From Athripsodes cinereus (taxonomy: Eukaryota; Arthropoda; Insecta; Trichoptera; Leptoceridae), in the NCBI GenBank assembly GCA_947579605.1, contig OX388322.1, positions 6,386,001-6,450,000 of the forward strand: a stretch of 64,000 bases of DNA, written 5' to 3'. Below, piece after piece: positions 1 through 10,511 of this stretch (position 1 is its first letter; every line of letters begins with the position of its first letter). The notes below the pieces were generated by a model. It was given only the letters and a program-made list of their open reading frames with translations. It was not told the origin of the DNA and made no database searches. A program made the translations under genes and the position numbers.

Positions 1-52
1 GTGGGATAGTCAGTAGACCAACTGTATGTAATAAACTTGTGGGAAAACCGTG
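1..52 (-). mobile_element. SINE-R fragment at window edge
   Basis: Partial copy of the window's commonest repeat, cut by the window edge. It reads GTGGGATAGTCAGTAGACC followed by the ATGTAATAAAC motif seen in all better copies (compare 6222-6478). Strand is given with the microsatellite end of the family taken as 3'. Confidence 0.6.
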
Positions 53-139
53 CTGGTATAGATAGATTTTAGTTCAATATTTACTATTCGGTCAAAATCG
101 GATAGTTACTATGGAATATGCAATTTAGTTCCACTAATT

Positions 140-370
140 TCACACTACTGCGTACCTACGTAATAGTGTTTATTCGGTATCACGATTTCGCTGTTCGCGT
201 TCCGCGCAAATGTACTAGCTAAAAGCGGTTTCGCTACTACGAGTCCGCTCAGCGGTTTCGCATTCGCTATTTCGCGGCGGAGGTGTGCTAAAGCCCTAAA
301 GGGCATAACAAGGACTACAATACTATGTTTATAAATCACTTCGGGTGAAATTCGACATGGTGTAGTTTCG
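140..370. other. CpG-rich patch with repeated GCGAAA motifs
   Basis: A GC- and CpG-rich island in otherwise AT-rich DNA. The motif AGCGGTTTCGC and related GCGAAA/TTTCGC words recur about five times between 175 and 275. A 64-codon open frame on the minus strand (145-339) covers it, but I see no domain and no splice context, so I do not call a gene. It could be a decayed repeat or a regulatory patch. Confidence 0.35.
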
Positions 371-584
371 CTCTCACGTACAGTATTACTTTTATCTCGG
401 TATTATTTACAACACTGAAGAAGCTATAATAGATGTAGATCTTGTCTAGTTTTCAACAGTATCAGATATTATGTACCTTCATAAAGGAGCAAAGTAGAAA
501 TATTGTACTATAAGATCTTATCTACGAGAATAGGTATATATTATTTAATCCCCATATAAATATTCCGCAATGTTCAAATATATA

Positions 585-1313
585 CATATCGACTATTCAA
601 TTCTATAACTCAACAAGTCGAATTGTCGTATATTCGAGAAAATCGCCATTTTTGTAATTTTGCTATATTTATAATATTACGCTTTAAAAACACAACAAAA
701 AGTGATTATATATACTATATAATAATCGCATTGTTAGAAGCATTGTGTTATCTTTGTTCCGTTCAATAGTTGAACAATTCGAAATATTTATTTGTGGAAT
801 TGAAAATAGGTAGATTTTTTTCATTAGCTTAATACTTATATACCGCGTTATTTTTATAGCTATTTGTTTGTGGAATGGATAGAGTGGAGTTGATTTTATG
901 ATTTACCAATTAAATCAAAATTTTCGACTTGTTGATGTGTGCTATTATTCAACAAGTCGATAATTAAGAAAATTTTGATTTAATTGATAATACACACAAT
1001 CAACGTCACTCCATTAATTCCACATACAAATAACAACAAAAATATATACAGTTCCCTTTATAAATTAAATATTTGATTATGGGGAAAAATAAATGCACCT
1101 ATTTTCAATTTCTCAATTAATATTAAACATTTTGAATTGTTTGACTATTGAACGAAACAATGACAAAGTATGTCTTTAACAGTGCAATTATTATGAAGAA
1201 TATTTTACTTTCTGTAGTGTTTTAAAGTATTAAATAGATAATTTAAAAATTGTCGATTTCTCGAATATAAGACATCTCTACTTGTTGAGTTATGGAACTG
1301 GACATTCGATATG
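585..1313. mobile_element. Foldback-F copy 1, long inverted-repeat element
   Basis: A 729-bp inverted repeat whose two halves are imperfect reverse complements along most of their length. The outer ends pair CATATCGA with TCGATATG. Inside them sits CCATAACTCAACAAGT and its complement. The centre (about 925-960) is a tight hairpin of CGACTTGTTGA against TCAACAAGTCG. No coding capacity is visible. A second copy at 10020-10740 shares the ends and the GCTTTAAAAACACAACA block, so this is a non-autonomous foldback or MITE-type family. No clear target duplication was found. Confidence 0.7.
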
Positions 1314-1525
1314 GTGGGATTAGTAAATTGCACTTAAACCAACCTAAGCCGATTCGTAAGCATCGGAACGCCTTTCGCGTTTCCTGCTTAAAGAAGTTTG
1401 CACAATCTGTTGAGTAATATTCTTAATATCTCACTTTACTCACACAGGTGTGAAAAATCTAGAAAAATGTGAAAACTATGTTTGACGCACACACCCACAT
1501 TATTGTTTGTATAAATAACAAGATC

Positions 1526-1733
1526 CCGCAAGTGGAGTAGCCAGCAGACCACCACTATGTAATAAACATGCAATCTGTCCTCAAAAAATTAAGATATCCA
1601 GGATGGGTTGCCAACCTCATCGCTGAATTCAAGATATAAAGTCCCCTTTTCTCGACCACCTGCATTTTACAGATCATTCAAAAACTTACGGAAAAGAGTG
1701 GGAGACCCATTCTTTGCTAGGTGATCCACTTAT
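1526..1733 (-). mobile_element. SINE-R copy
   Basis: Nearly full-length copy. It contains AGTGGAGTAGCCAGCAGACC, ATGTAATAAACATGC, GGATGGGTTGCCAACCTCATCGC without the central break, and AAAGAGTGGGAGACC close to its 5' end. It carries many point differences from the copy at 31541-31808. Confidence 0.75.
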
Positions 1734-1918
1734 ATCGGCTTTGTGTGGATAACAAATGGATTAACTGATACAAGCAAATAATAATGAGCAAACACGTTTT
1801 TCTCATGTAAATTAAAAAAAACAATTTAATACTGAATTCCAAATATGTATTAAAATGTTAAAGCATTTCACTTCTCTGCCACTTTGAAAAAAATATCAAA
1901 TAATTCTTTGCAAGGTAA

Positions 1919-2690
1919 CTTTTTATTTTTTTATTATTTCATTCATAAATACACAGTATACATTTATATTACAATAATAAAATAATATTACACATAGTAA
2001 AAATGCTCCCTCCATAAGCAACCAAATGCTTGTGCGGAGGGTCGGATTTCAACTATAATATCACACATATAAGAATTAGCTAGAAATATTAATACACATA
2101 TAAGAATTAGTTACAAATAGCAAATAGCAAACTTTCAGTTCTCATGTACATTCATCAAACGTTCAACAAAATCTACCAACACAATACAAAATTAAACCAA
2201 TATAATTATTCACAATGTCAAAACAATATACAAATCAACTGGATCAATTTTCCTCTCATCAAAATTAACACAAACACACATATACACAGAAATATATTAC
2301 TTTTACGCGATTCAGTGCTCAATGGCGACATGAGCCTGAATCTCAAAATTGTCGCTGAAAGTGTTATCCCGTCTTATCCGGCTTGTAGCGCCTCTTTATT
2401 ATTTTTATAAGTTCGTCGCCTCTTGGAGTCTTTCTCACGTCGAATGGCAGGTTATTGAATTGGGTCTCTCCGAAATATGTGTAATGCTGCTGACCAAAAA
2501 CTGTGCGTTTCTTAGGATGAACGAATACATATTTATTTCTGGTACGATTCTCAGTAAGGAAATAATGATATTCCGGTTCTTTGAGAATCTGCAGAATACA
2601 AAATTTAGAAAAGAGGTCTCTAAATTTAGGAACTTTAAACTCTGTAAATATTTGTTCGGTAGGGTAGTCTCGTGGTTTTTTCAAAATTAT
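1919..2690 (-). mobile_element. LINE-W 3' end with ORF C-terminus
   Basis: The minus strand holds the C-terminal end of a non-LTR retrotransposon ORF (2364-2684). It contains a TRNKYVFVHPKKRTVFGQ stretch and then HYTYFGETQFNNLP, matching the usual LINE tail pattern of an R/K-rich segment, FGQ..Y.Y and N.LP. The 3' UTR follows toward lower coordinates. It carries a stem-loop at about 2002-2040 (CCCTCCATAAGCA against TGCTTGTGCGGAGGG) and ends in a T/A-rich tail near 1921. The copy is 5'-truncated and lacks the reverse transcriptase. The clade is not assigned. Confidence 0.6.
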
Positions 2691-2699
2691 TTTGATAAT

Positions 2700-3295
2700 T
2701 AATCTTATTCATTGTACTGTTTCATGCTGTTTCATATTTTCAGAGTATATTTTGACAATCCAATGATTATTTCATTTGGGAAACCGGGTGTCAAGCTAGT
2801 CTTTAATAATAATATTATATAGGTACTATCTGTAGTAATGTTTTATAATATTATCTGTTTATTATTAAATATGTAAGTAGGTATTGATTTTATATTGAAG
2901 TTTTCTTCGTTCAATATCAAGAGAAATATAAAATAGGTAGGTATAGTGCTTCACTTTAACTCAAAGAAACTTGGAAATGTAATACTTTGTATTCAGAACT
3001 ATGTATAAAATACAATGTCTAGTAGGTGTGCTTGTTTTAGATTGAAACTATATGAAATCATTTGTTTGTTAGAATTATGCACCAGGTGAAATAAAATTTA
3101 AAGAAAACATTCTTGACATAATTATATCTTAAATTATTGCCATACTTTTTTTTGGTTAATTTGCTCTATAAAATACGTAAATAAACAATACTTAAAAAAA
3201 AATCATAGATTATTCAATATTGTCTTAATGTAGGTAGGTATTTTTTCTTTTTATTAATAAAACTTAATATTTTTCTTCTTTTATTTAGACGTGAC
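2700..3295. other. No recognised feature
   Basis: AT-rich sequence with short TAGGTA runs. No gene, repeat copy or structured element was recognised. Confidence 0.5.
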
Positions 3296-3413
3296 AATCT
3301 TAAGGCACGTATCGTGTTGCTCGAGATAGGAAAATGTGGAAAAGTTTTGAAGAGGCCTATATCCAGCAGTGGAGAGAAGAAGGCTAGCAGTAAGTAAGTA
3401 AGTAATCTTAAGG
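3296..3413 (+). mobile_element. LINE-Y tail insertion with 10-bp target duplication
   Basis: A 98-bp insertion (3306-3403) is flanked by the direct repeat AATCTTAAGG at 3296-3305 and 3404-3413. The insert encodes the last residues of a LINE ORF, RVARDRKMWKSFEEAYIQQW then REEG and a stop at 3385-3387. A tail of TAAG repeats follows. The same C-terminus appears, mutated, at 12075-12412 on the other strand. This is a classic, severely 5'-truncated target-primed insertion. Confidence 0.8.
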
Positions 3414-4943
3414 ACTTTTGATAAAATATAAACTGTCAAATTGTGTACACTTCTAAATAGGGCGGTATATTGATACTACCTGACATGCATTATTTGTGTT
3501 TATGTATATTATAATATTGTCTGTAGTGTACTGTTGATGATGAATAAATAAAAAAAAGAAAAATGTAAATACTAGCCTCAAGTGCATATCCTCGTAATAA
3601 TTATATCGAGAAACATCAATAAAATGAATATTTCCCGGTAAGTCACAATTGTAAATTGTAACAATTTAATTAAAAAATATCTGAGTAATTTTTTAATATT
3701 TTTTTTCCTTTATGTCATGGGAAAACTTAGAAGTGTTTAAAAAATGACGAAAAAAGTTCGAAGATATGAAAAAACAAATAAAATTAGTAATTTCGATTGC
3801 AAAAAAACTATGTAATATTCCGTTTTCCTTGTTTAGTATGGAATTTCATGTTAAAGAAGAAATTATATCGATTCTCATATTACAATAAATGATAGGAGAA
3901 ATCATATTATTATGTAATGAAATTATCTAAAAGTTTTGATTAAAATCCGTTTTTCTTGATGATTAAATCCAAATGGCTTCGTGATATGAACTTTGCTAAA
4001 AAAAACTTATAATAAATTGATTTTAATTTCTTGATCTAAGGGCAAAACCTTTTATTGTTCGCTGCCACATTTTCAAAAGTTGATTTTTCAACTTGTAAAG
4101 CGCCATTTACTCATAACATGACCTCAAGTTTGTGGTATTGTGCTATCTATCACCCGAACCCCCCAGTAAAAAAGTTAGTTTTCAGCTTCCTTCTGGAGCC
4201 CTCCCCATTCTCCATTGATAAGAATAGTATTGAGATAAATCGTGTTTTTGTTATGTATTTAATTGTATAAAAAGTCCAATTATTGTGCACCAAAATACAT
4301 AGACATACTAGACTTGCAGCGCGGTACATTTATTCGGAGTTTCTGTGTTCCAACATCGATGTCCTTCAAGCATTAGTAATATGTTGTCTTACAACCAACG
4401 TCAGTTTAAAACTGGAAGCAAAGTTTGATCGACCTCAAGACCGATTTTTTCTTTGAATTACCGATCTGGTATATATTTGCAAAAATAATGAATACCTTCA
4501 CAGTTCTTGACATTGGTCCTTGCGAAGAAATTTTAAATTCCTATGGTGTTGTACTTCCAGGTATTTCGATCTATCTATCATTTATTATGCCGCTGTTACA
4601 TGTAAATGTATTCATCTTGAATAAAATATTTAAGGGAAAATAAAAATAAAGATAAACTTATTAAACTAACTCGAACCTGTATGCCAGTGTTGTTACATTT
4701 TTTTAAATTTTTTCCATGATTTGTAAAAATTGAAATTCGTATAGTATGAAAACATATTTTGATAATATAAACAAATTTTAGTGCACACAAAATAGCTACC
4801 TATAAACTTTGTCTGCAATCTCTAATTTAAATCAATTTGATATATTATATCAACACAACATTTCAAAACACTTTCATTCCTGCATTCATACCATCGCTGA
4901 CTATCCATATGCATTTCCAATTAAGTAGTAGATTACAATATTT
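3414..4943. other. AT-rich DNA, possible LINE tail at 3465-3560
   Basis: A stretch ending GATGATGAATAAATAAA then a poly-A-rich run (about 3535-3560) looks like a plus-strand LINE 3' tail. The remaining DNA shows no gene I can support. The open frames at 4055-4270 and 4425-4643 have no domain or codon signal. Confidence 0.4.
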
Positions 4944-5034
4944 ATTACCGACCACATGTAATAAACGTGCAAATCCTATTCACCGTGAAAATTAAAACTA
5001 AGACATTCAGAATAGGTTGTACACCTTACCGCTG
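4944..5034 (-). mobile_element. SINE-R fragment
   Basis: Contains GACCACATGTAATAAACGTGC, shortened here, plus AAGACATTCAGAATAGG and CCGCTGAATAG. It is a truncated, diverged copy directly beside the SINE-T insertion. Confidence 0.65.
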
Positions 5035-5044
5035 AATAGAAAAT

Positions 5045-5469
5045 GTTTACTTTTCATAATTCATGATGATAATACTTCAAATAAATTGATGATATATTAT
5101 TTATTATTAGAATTATGCTACGTAGTATTATGTTGTGTTTTATCATATTGTGTTAGGTGCATATGTTGTATTATTATATAACATAACATGTTTAGACAAT
5201 TCACACAGACCGAGCTAGTCCCAAACTAAGATATGAATCTTGTATTTTGGGTACTAACACGACGATACACATATATACAACGCACTGAACACATAATATA
5301 CCTACATGTAACATCCAGACCCATAACAATTTGAAAAAAATAATCTTTCATTTTGTTATGGCAGGGAATCGATCCCGCGACCTCGTGGGTCAAAGGCAAA
5401 AGCGATACTTCTGCGCCACGCCGACCATCTTTGAATATAACTATGCGTTTACTTTTCATAATTCATGAT
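5045..5469 (-). mobile_element. SINE-T, tRNA-derived, with 23-bp target duplication
   Basis: The insert 5068-5446 is flanked by a 23-bp direct repeat (5045-5067 and 5447-5469), which begins GTTTACTTTTCATAATTC. On the minus strand the head resembles a tRNA. GTGGCGCAGAAGTATCGC has A-box character, and GGGATCGATTCCC gives a B-box about 45 bases later (plus coordinates about 5365-5429). The body that follows shares TGAATCTTGTATT and ACGACGATACA with a partial copy at 24494-24598. The long exact duplication implies a fairly recent insertion. Confidence 0.75.
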
Positions 5470-5965
5470 TGGTAATATGTCAAACTTAATAAAGTTTTTT
5501 TTTCATTTTCATCTCTCTACTCTTGCTGTTATTTTGTCATAATTTTCTCCCTGCATTGAACTTAAGAACGATTGCCATAATCACAGTAATAGTTATAATT
5601 ATGAACTTAGAAAATATATTTTCAAGTTCCTCATATTATAAGTTTGTTTTAATAATGAATACGTCACTGTTTCAGATTACCTACAGAGTCCGTGGGATTA
5701 TCCTGAATAGCTTTCCATACAGTTTAATAAATAGATTTCACTCCTTTAAAGGATCTTACTACTTCTACTATGTATATATTATTATAAATCAATATAGGTA
5801 AGTATATAACATTTATTCAGTGAATGGATTAAAAGAAGGACGTAGATACAGGAAGGGAAATATTACTTAGAAGGACATTATGGTACATAATCCTGCAGAT
5901 ATTTTTTTTTAATTTATCATTTTACAACAGTGCAACTTTGTAATGCAACTCTTTAATATGAGATT
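5470..5965. other. No recognised feature
   Basis: AT-rich sequence. A 92-codon frame (5523-5801) is hydrophobic by composition and has no recognisable domain. Confidence 0.5.
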
Positions 5966-6200
5966 ACTACTACTACTACTACACAATCACGGCATATCCC
6001 ACAAGAGGGGTAACTATTAGACATGGAATAAACATTCAAGTTGTCTTCTCCATGCAAAAAATAAGACATTCAGGATAGATGGTTGCCTCTTACAGGACAC
6101 TCTAAATCTTATGGATAACAGTGGGAGACCGATTCTCTTGAACAAATTCATACGAACATTTGCTTTTTACAGAATACTCGAAGTCTTAAAAAAAAGTGTG
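5966..6200 (-). mobile_element. SINE-R copy with (TAC)n tail
   Basis: In plus reading it opens with a TACTACTACTAC run, then ATCACGGCATATCCCACAAG, then AAGACATTCAGGAT. The central part is deleted so that GATGGTTGCC joins directly to CTTACAGGACACTC. The TAC run is the 3' microsatellite tail in the sense orientation. Confidence 0.7.
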
Positions 6201-6221
6201 CGACTTATTCTTACAAAAAAT

Positions 6222-6478
6222 GTACTACTACTACTATACTACTATCATGTCATGTACCACAAGTGGGGTAGCCAGCAGACCAGGTGCATGTAATAAACAT
6301 GCAAGCTGTCCGCTCCATGCCAACAAAACATTAAGACATTCAGAATGGGTGGATACTCTCATCGCTGAATATAAGATGCAAAGTGTCTTTATCTTTTGAA
6401 CACCTGTATTTTACAGGACACTCGAAAAGTTACAGAAAAGAGTGAGAGATGAATTCATAACTGGTCGCTCCACGGAAT
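6222..6478 (-). mobile_element. SINE-R near-full copy
   Basis: One of the better copies, lying head-to-tail with the preceding one. It shows ACTACTACTATAC, CACAAGTGGGGTAGCCAGC, GCATGTAATAAACATGCAAG, AAGACATTCAGAATGGGTGG, CTCATCGCTGAAT, TTACAGGACACTCGAAAAG and GCTCCACGG in order. Confidence 0.8.
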
Positions 6479-7260
6479 TAAGTTTATACCAATGTAGGTA
6501 TAAAGTTTTTGTTCAATATTTTTGCGTTTCCTTTTTATTTGTACTGCTTACTAAATTAATAAGTAATGTAATGTGTACGGATCATGTATTGAAAAAGACT
6601 GGAGTATGAAGTTACACGCTGTTCAGTTCATAAAAGGCAGCATTGGGTTGATTGAGAAAGAGCAGCCATACTCAACCTGCGGCCCGCTAAGCTTTTATGC
6701 GTGGCCCTTAACACATTTATTATGATTTTAAAAAATATGGCATTCCAAATTTCGTATATCTTGAGATTTATTCCTTCATACTGCAGCTTTAACACTATTA
6801 TTATTCTGTTTCAGTTCAATTTTTAAAATCTCAAAAATGTTTTCTTAAAAAGGAGGGGGGGTTCATGATTTTTTCTTTATACCAGTTTAGTGTTGCGGCT
6901 TGCGGCCCACGTAACTTTTCAAATATATGTATGCGGCTCGAATATAAAAGGTTTAGTATTGCTGAGATAGAGATAGTGAAAAATATGTTGGTTAATTATA
7001 CAGGGGATTTAATACTTAATCCATATTTGAAAAGCGTTGGCGTAATTAACACATTATGTTCAATATTTTTATTAACTTGAAATAATTATGAAACCGCAAT
7101 TTAACCTGAATGTTGTTTTGAGAATATCATGTTTTTTGCTAGAAACAGTGTTGTTGTGTTTCTTATGTGGTTGCAGAGATTTTGTTTATGACGAACACTA
7201 TTTTTTTGAGAAATTTAGTGTGCAAGTTAATTGTTGATTTCCATAATTTGTTGGATTCTA
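6479..7260. other. No recognised feature
   Basis: AT-rich with a slightly GC-richer stretch at 6655-6715 and a G-run at 6851-6860. The frame at 6865-7080 has no domain. I see no repeat copy here. Confidence 0.45.
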
Positions 7261-7690
7261 AATTTATTTATTTATTTATAATAATACATACGGCTTACGC
7301 CTTTAATACATAGTTATAAACAACAATTGTACAACACCACCATCGTATCAAATTAAAATCAAAACAAAAATTAAATATACTGCATCACTTCAAATTATAA
7401 AAATAAAAATTAAACACCTTGTGTCACATAAACCACATAATAAAATTACAACATATCAACAGCATCATGTCAAATCATAAAAAAACTGTATCATATCTAA
7501 CCATAAAATAAAGTTACAATACACCGCATCACATCGAATTTCAAAATAAAAATAAAACACACTGTCATGTCAAATTATAGAATAAAATTACAGCACATTC
7601 ATCATGTCAAATCATAAAATAAAAATAAAACATATTGAATCATATCAAACCATAAAATAAATTACTCATAAACGAGTGAATGGTCTTTAT
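7261..7690 (-). repeat. LINE-W-type 3' tail with degenerate ~40-bp tandem repeat
   Basis: Begins with TTTATTTATTTATTTAT and a small stem-loop, CGGCTTACGCCT, the layout seen at other LINE-W 3' ends. From about 7340 to 7665 the words CATCATGTCAAATCATAAAA and related variants recur roughly every 40 bases, about eight times, alternating with AAAATAAAACACA-like blocks. This looks like a degenerate minisatellite inside a retrotransposon 3' UTR. Confidence 0.5.
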
Positions 7691-8036
7691 AAGAATAGAA
7701 TAGACTAATTTGTTGGGCCTCAGGCGAATCAAATCATGAAAGGCCATGCATGGGAAAAGCAATTTTCTGGGGACCTTGACCGTGGCAAAAAGTGATCGGG
7801 TGAAAAATTCGGTTTATAAAACTTGACATTGTGGATTAAGAATTTCAGAAAATATCCAGCTTATCAGATTTATATCCCCTCCCTCCCCCCCATTAACAAA
7901 TTTTTAATTTGGTAAAGCAATTTTAAAAAGTTGTTTGATTAATATTTTTTACCAAATAAAGTCTGTCAAATACCATACTCTGTACTCAAAAGAGTGCTAA
8001 AAGGCAATAAATAGATACTTGGAAAAACGATGATAA
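7691..8036. other. No recognised feature
   Basis: AT-rich sequence with a C-run at about 7880. Nothing recognised. Confidence 0.45.
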
Positions 8037-8195
8037 AGATCCATAACAACATTTCCCATAAGCGGGGAGCCAGTAAACAAGCTCCATGTAATACAAATGC
8101 AGATCGTTCTCTTCAATCTAATAAAAAAATAAAACGTACAGAATGGACAGCACACCTCATCGCTGGATTTGAGATGTTAAATGTCTTATTCGGAT
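8037..8195 (-). mobile_element. SINE-R diverged copy
   Basis: Retains CATAACAACATTTCCCATAAG, shortened, then GAGCCAGTAAAC, CCATGTAATACAAATGC, CAGAATGGACAGC and CCTCATCGCTGGA. It is more diverged than neighbouring copies, so probably older. Confidence 0.6.
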
Positions 8196-8540
8196 AAAAG
8201 TTTCTACAGAATTGAAACATTTAAAACGTATTGGTAGTTCAAGGATATAAAAACAGAAAGAAGCAAGTGTAATAAAACTTCTTTTGTTACGAACAAAATT
8301 GACAAATGCGTACAAATTCTTCTACCACAATTTGACAATCGATATAATAACTTTGTTTTGCAAATACTTACAGTTGAAACATTATAGATAAAGTCTATTT
8401 TATGAAACTTTTTCATCGGGAACTTTTAGAAAGCTGTCAATATAATCATTGTTACTAACCTTGAACCCGACTTCACTAGAAGAGAAAAAACAGTGCGGAC
8501 ATTATAAAAACATCTCTTACAAATCTAATAAATAGTATAC

Positions 8541-9074
8541 ATATTATTATATGGTTTTACACGTACTTTATTTAAGGCTTTACTAGCTTTTGAAAAAGAC
8601 ATTACATGTCGAAACTCGAGTCACTTTACTAGCTTTTGTAAAAGACATTACATGTCGAAACTCGAGTCACTTTACTAGCTTTTGAAAAAGACATTACATG
8701 TCGAAACTCGAGTCACTTTACTAGCTTTTGAAAAAGACATTACATGTCGAAACTCGAGTTACTTTACTAGCTTTTGAAAAAGACATTACATGTCGAAACT
8801 CGAGTCACTTTACTAGCTTTTGAAAAAGACATTACATGTCGAAACTCGAGTCACTTTACTAGCTTTTGAAAAAGACATTACATGTCGAAACTCGAGTCAC
8901 TTTACTAGCTTTTCAAAAAGACATTACATGTCGAAACTCGAGTCACTTTACTAGCTTTTGAAAAAGACATTACATGTCGAAACTCGAGTCACTTTACTAG
9001 CTTTTGAAAAAGACATTACATGTCGAAACTCGAGTCATTTTCAATAAAGTACGTGTAAAACCATATGATAATAT
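8541..9074. repeat. 46-bp x10 array framed by 32-bp inverted repeats
   Basis: The left arm (8541-8572) and right arm (9043-9074) are reverse complements with one mismatch and contain ATATGGTTTTACACGTAC. Between them, after 5-bp spacers, lie exactly ten 46-bp units (8578-9037). They differ at only three or four positions (in units 2, 4 and 8). Each unit contains CTCGAG and the imperfect palindrome GACATTACATGTC. No ORF is present. Inverted ends suggest a non-autonomous DNA transposon whose interior is a minisatellite. Unit near-identity suggests recent expansion. It is not a CRISPR array, because there are no spacers. Confidence 0.9.
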
Positions 9075-9833
9075 ATTATTTACTTGATTAATATGTAGTT
9101 TAACAAAATAAATACCAACAAAATTCAATCTCTTACAATAATATGTACCAATTGAAAAATAAATGAATGATTTTTTTTTCTAATGTTCATACCACGGTGT
9201 TCGTAAATTGATCAGAGAGTTCATTACTAGTATAACATAACAAACATTATTCATAATAATATGTTGCAAAACCAGATATTTCTATGAAATAAATAAAAAA
9301 AAATATGTATTTACGAGCAGATTAAAATATGAACGCGCGATGGTAGATATATTTGAAAGCTTTCGTTACAAAAGCTTATTATTGATCAGTGACATTATGA
9401 CACTTAAATCTTTTAATTATTATAATTTTATAATTAGGCACATCACAGTAGAGCTTAATGAGGATTGATAAGAAAAGTACATAGACACTTAAATGAATTT
9501 GAAAATGGTGAAAAAATTACTCTAACTTAAATAAGCGTTTAGAGTTTGGTTTTACACAATTTAGTAAAATGTCGAGGCTATTCCGATTATATGTCTCACT
9601 CTATTTTGACATTTTTCAAAAGTGGAATAGCTTGTGAACGAATAGGTCAGATTAGAACATTGTCAACATGAATGAAGTCTCTTTCGAAATAATAAAATGG
9701 AAAAGTAGAACAAAATTTGGAGTTTAATGTTAAAAGATATTTTGAGTCCTCGTAAAGAAAATAATTTTCACTCTTTTATGTAATTTTGTGTATCCTGGAA
9801 AAAACATCACTCATGACCCATTTAACAACATCT
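9075..9833. other. No recognised feature
   Basis: AT-rich sequence without a recognised repeat or gene. Confidence 0.45.
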
Positions 9834-9959
9834 TTAATTCATCGATGAGGTATACCAGCCATCCTGAATGTTTATTTATGTAGCACGAAGATATACGTAT
9901 GCTCATAATATGCAGTCAATATTCTGGTTACCCCACTTGTAGAAGACACCGTGATGGTA
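9834..9959 (+). mobile_element. SINE-R 3' half
   Basis: Contains TTCATCGATGAGG, CCATCCTGAATG, TGGTTACCCCACTTG and CACCGTGATGGTAG, the sense-strand 3' portion. The 5' head is missing, as expected of a truncated retroinsertion. Confidence 0.7.
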
Positions 9960-10116
9960 GGTATTGATGGATTGAGATTTCTTATTCGACAATCCGGAAT
10001 TGCACAGGTTATGCGGCCTCAGTTCCATAACTCAACAAGTAGAAATGTCTCATATTAGAAAAATCACAAATTTTTGTAATTTGACTTTATTTATATTATG
10101 CTTTAAAAACACAACA

Positions 10117-10511
10117 GCAGAGCTACTCTTGACAAAATCTAAATACGATGTTAATCTAGTCTTGATCTTAATCATACGACGCACGAAGGGACTATGGTAA
10201 AAATACTGCACTACCGCTACTGCGAGATTGGTATGCATGTATTTATTTATTTATTTATTTATTTCACATCAACAGCACACTACAGACAATATATATGCAT
10301 AAAAACAAACAATGCAAACAAAAAAATGGTATCAATATATCGCCCTATTTATAAGTGCACACAAATTAAAAATTCATTTTAAGTTTGAAGCCCATAAGGT
10401 TGTCAGATTTAAATAAAAGAATAGTAAAATGATAAAAAAAGCTACCACATTTTTGACTAAAAGTCACTTCGTGCGTAAGATCGTATTCAGAATTTGTCAA
10501 GAGTAACCCTA
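10117..10511. mobile_element. MITE-G copy nested in foldback-F
   Basis: The terminal inverted repeats are GCTACTCTTGACAAAATCT on the left and the complement of AATTTGTCAAGAGTAACCC on the right. The interior, GGGACTATGG...GCGAGATTGGTATGCA and TTGACTAAAAGTCAC, matches the copy at 23198-23404 read on the other strand. Foldback-F copy 1 gives the empty site (ACACAACA then AAAGTGA), which places the borders within a few bases of ACAG on both sides. The copy is enlarged by a LINE 3' fragment. Confidence 0.7.
10240..10450 (-). mobile_element. LINE 3' UTR fragment nested in MITE-G
   Basis: Starts with six TTTA units on the plus strand and continues as an A-rich 3' UTR. It splits MITE-G between GGTATGCATGTA and TTTTTGACTAAAAGTCAC, which are adjacent in the copy at 23198-23404. 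The 5' end is truncated and no ORF remains. The short 66- and 62-codon frames overlapping it are chance. Confidence 0.55.

Noticed and set aside
5523..5801. 92-codon plus-strand frame
   Set aside because: No domain; composition as expected by chance in AT-rich sequence.
8578..9037. CRISPR array
   Set aside because: Units are contiguous 46-bp repeats with no variable spacers, in a eukaryotic transposon-rich setting.
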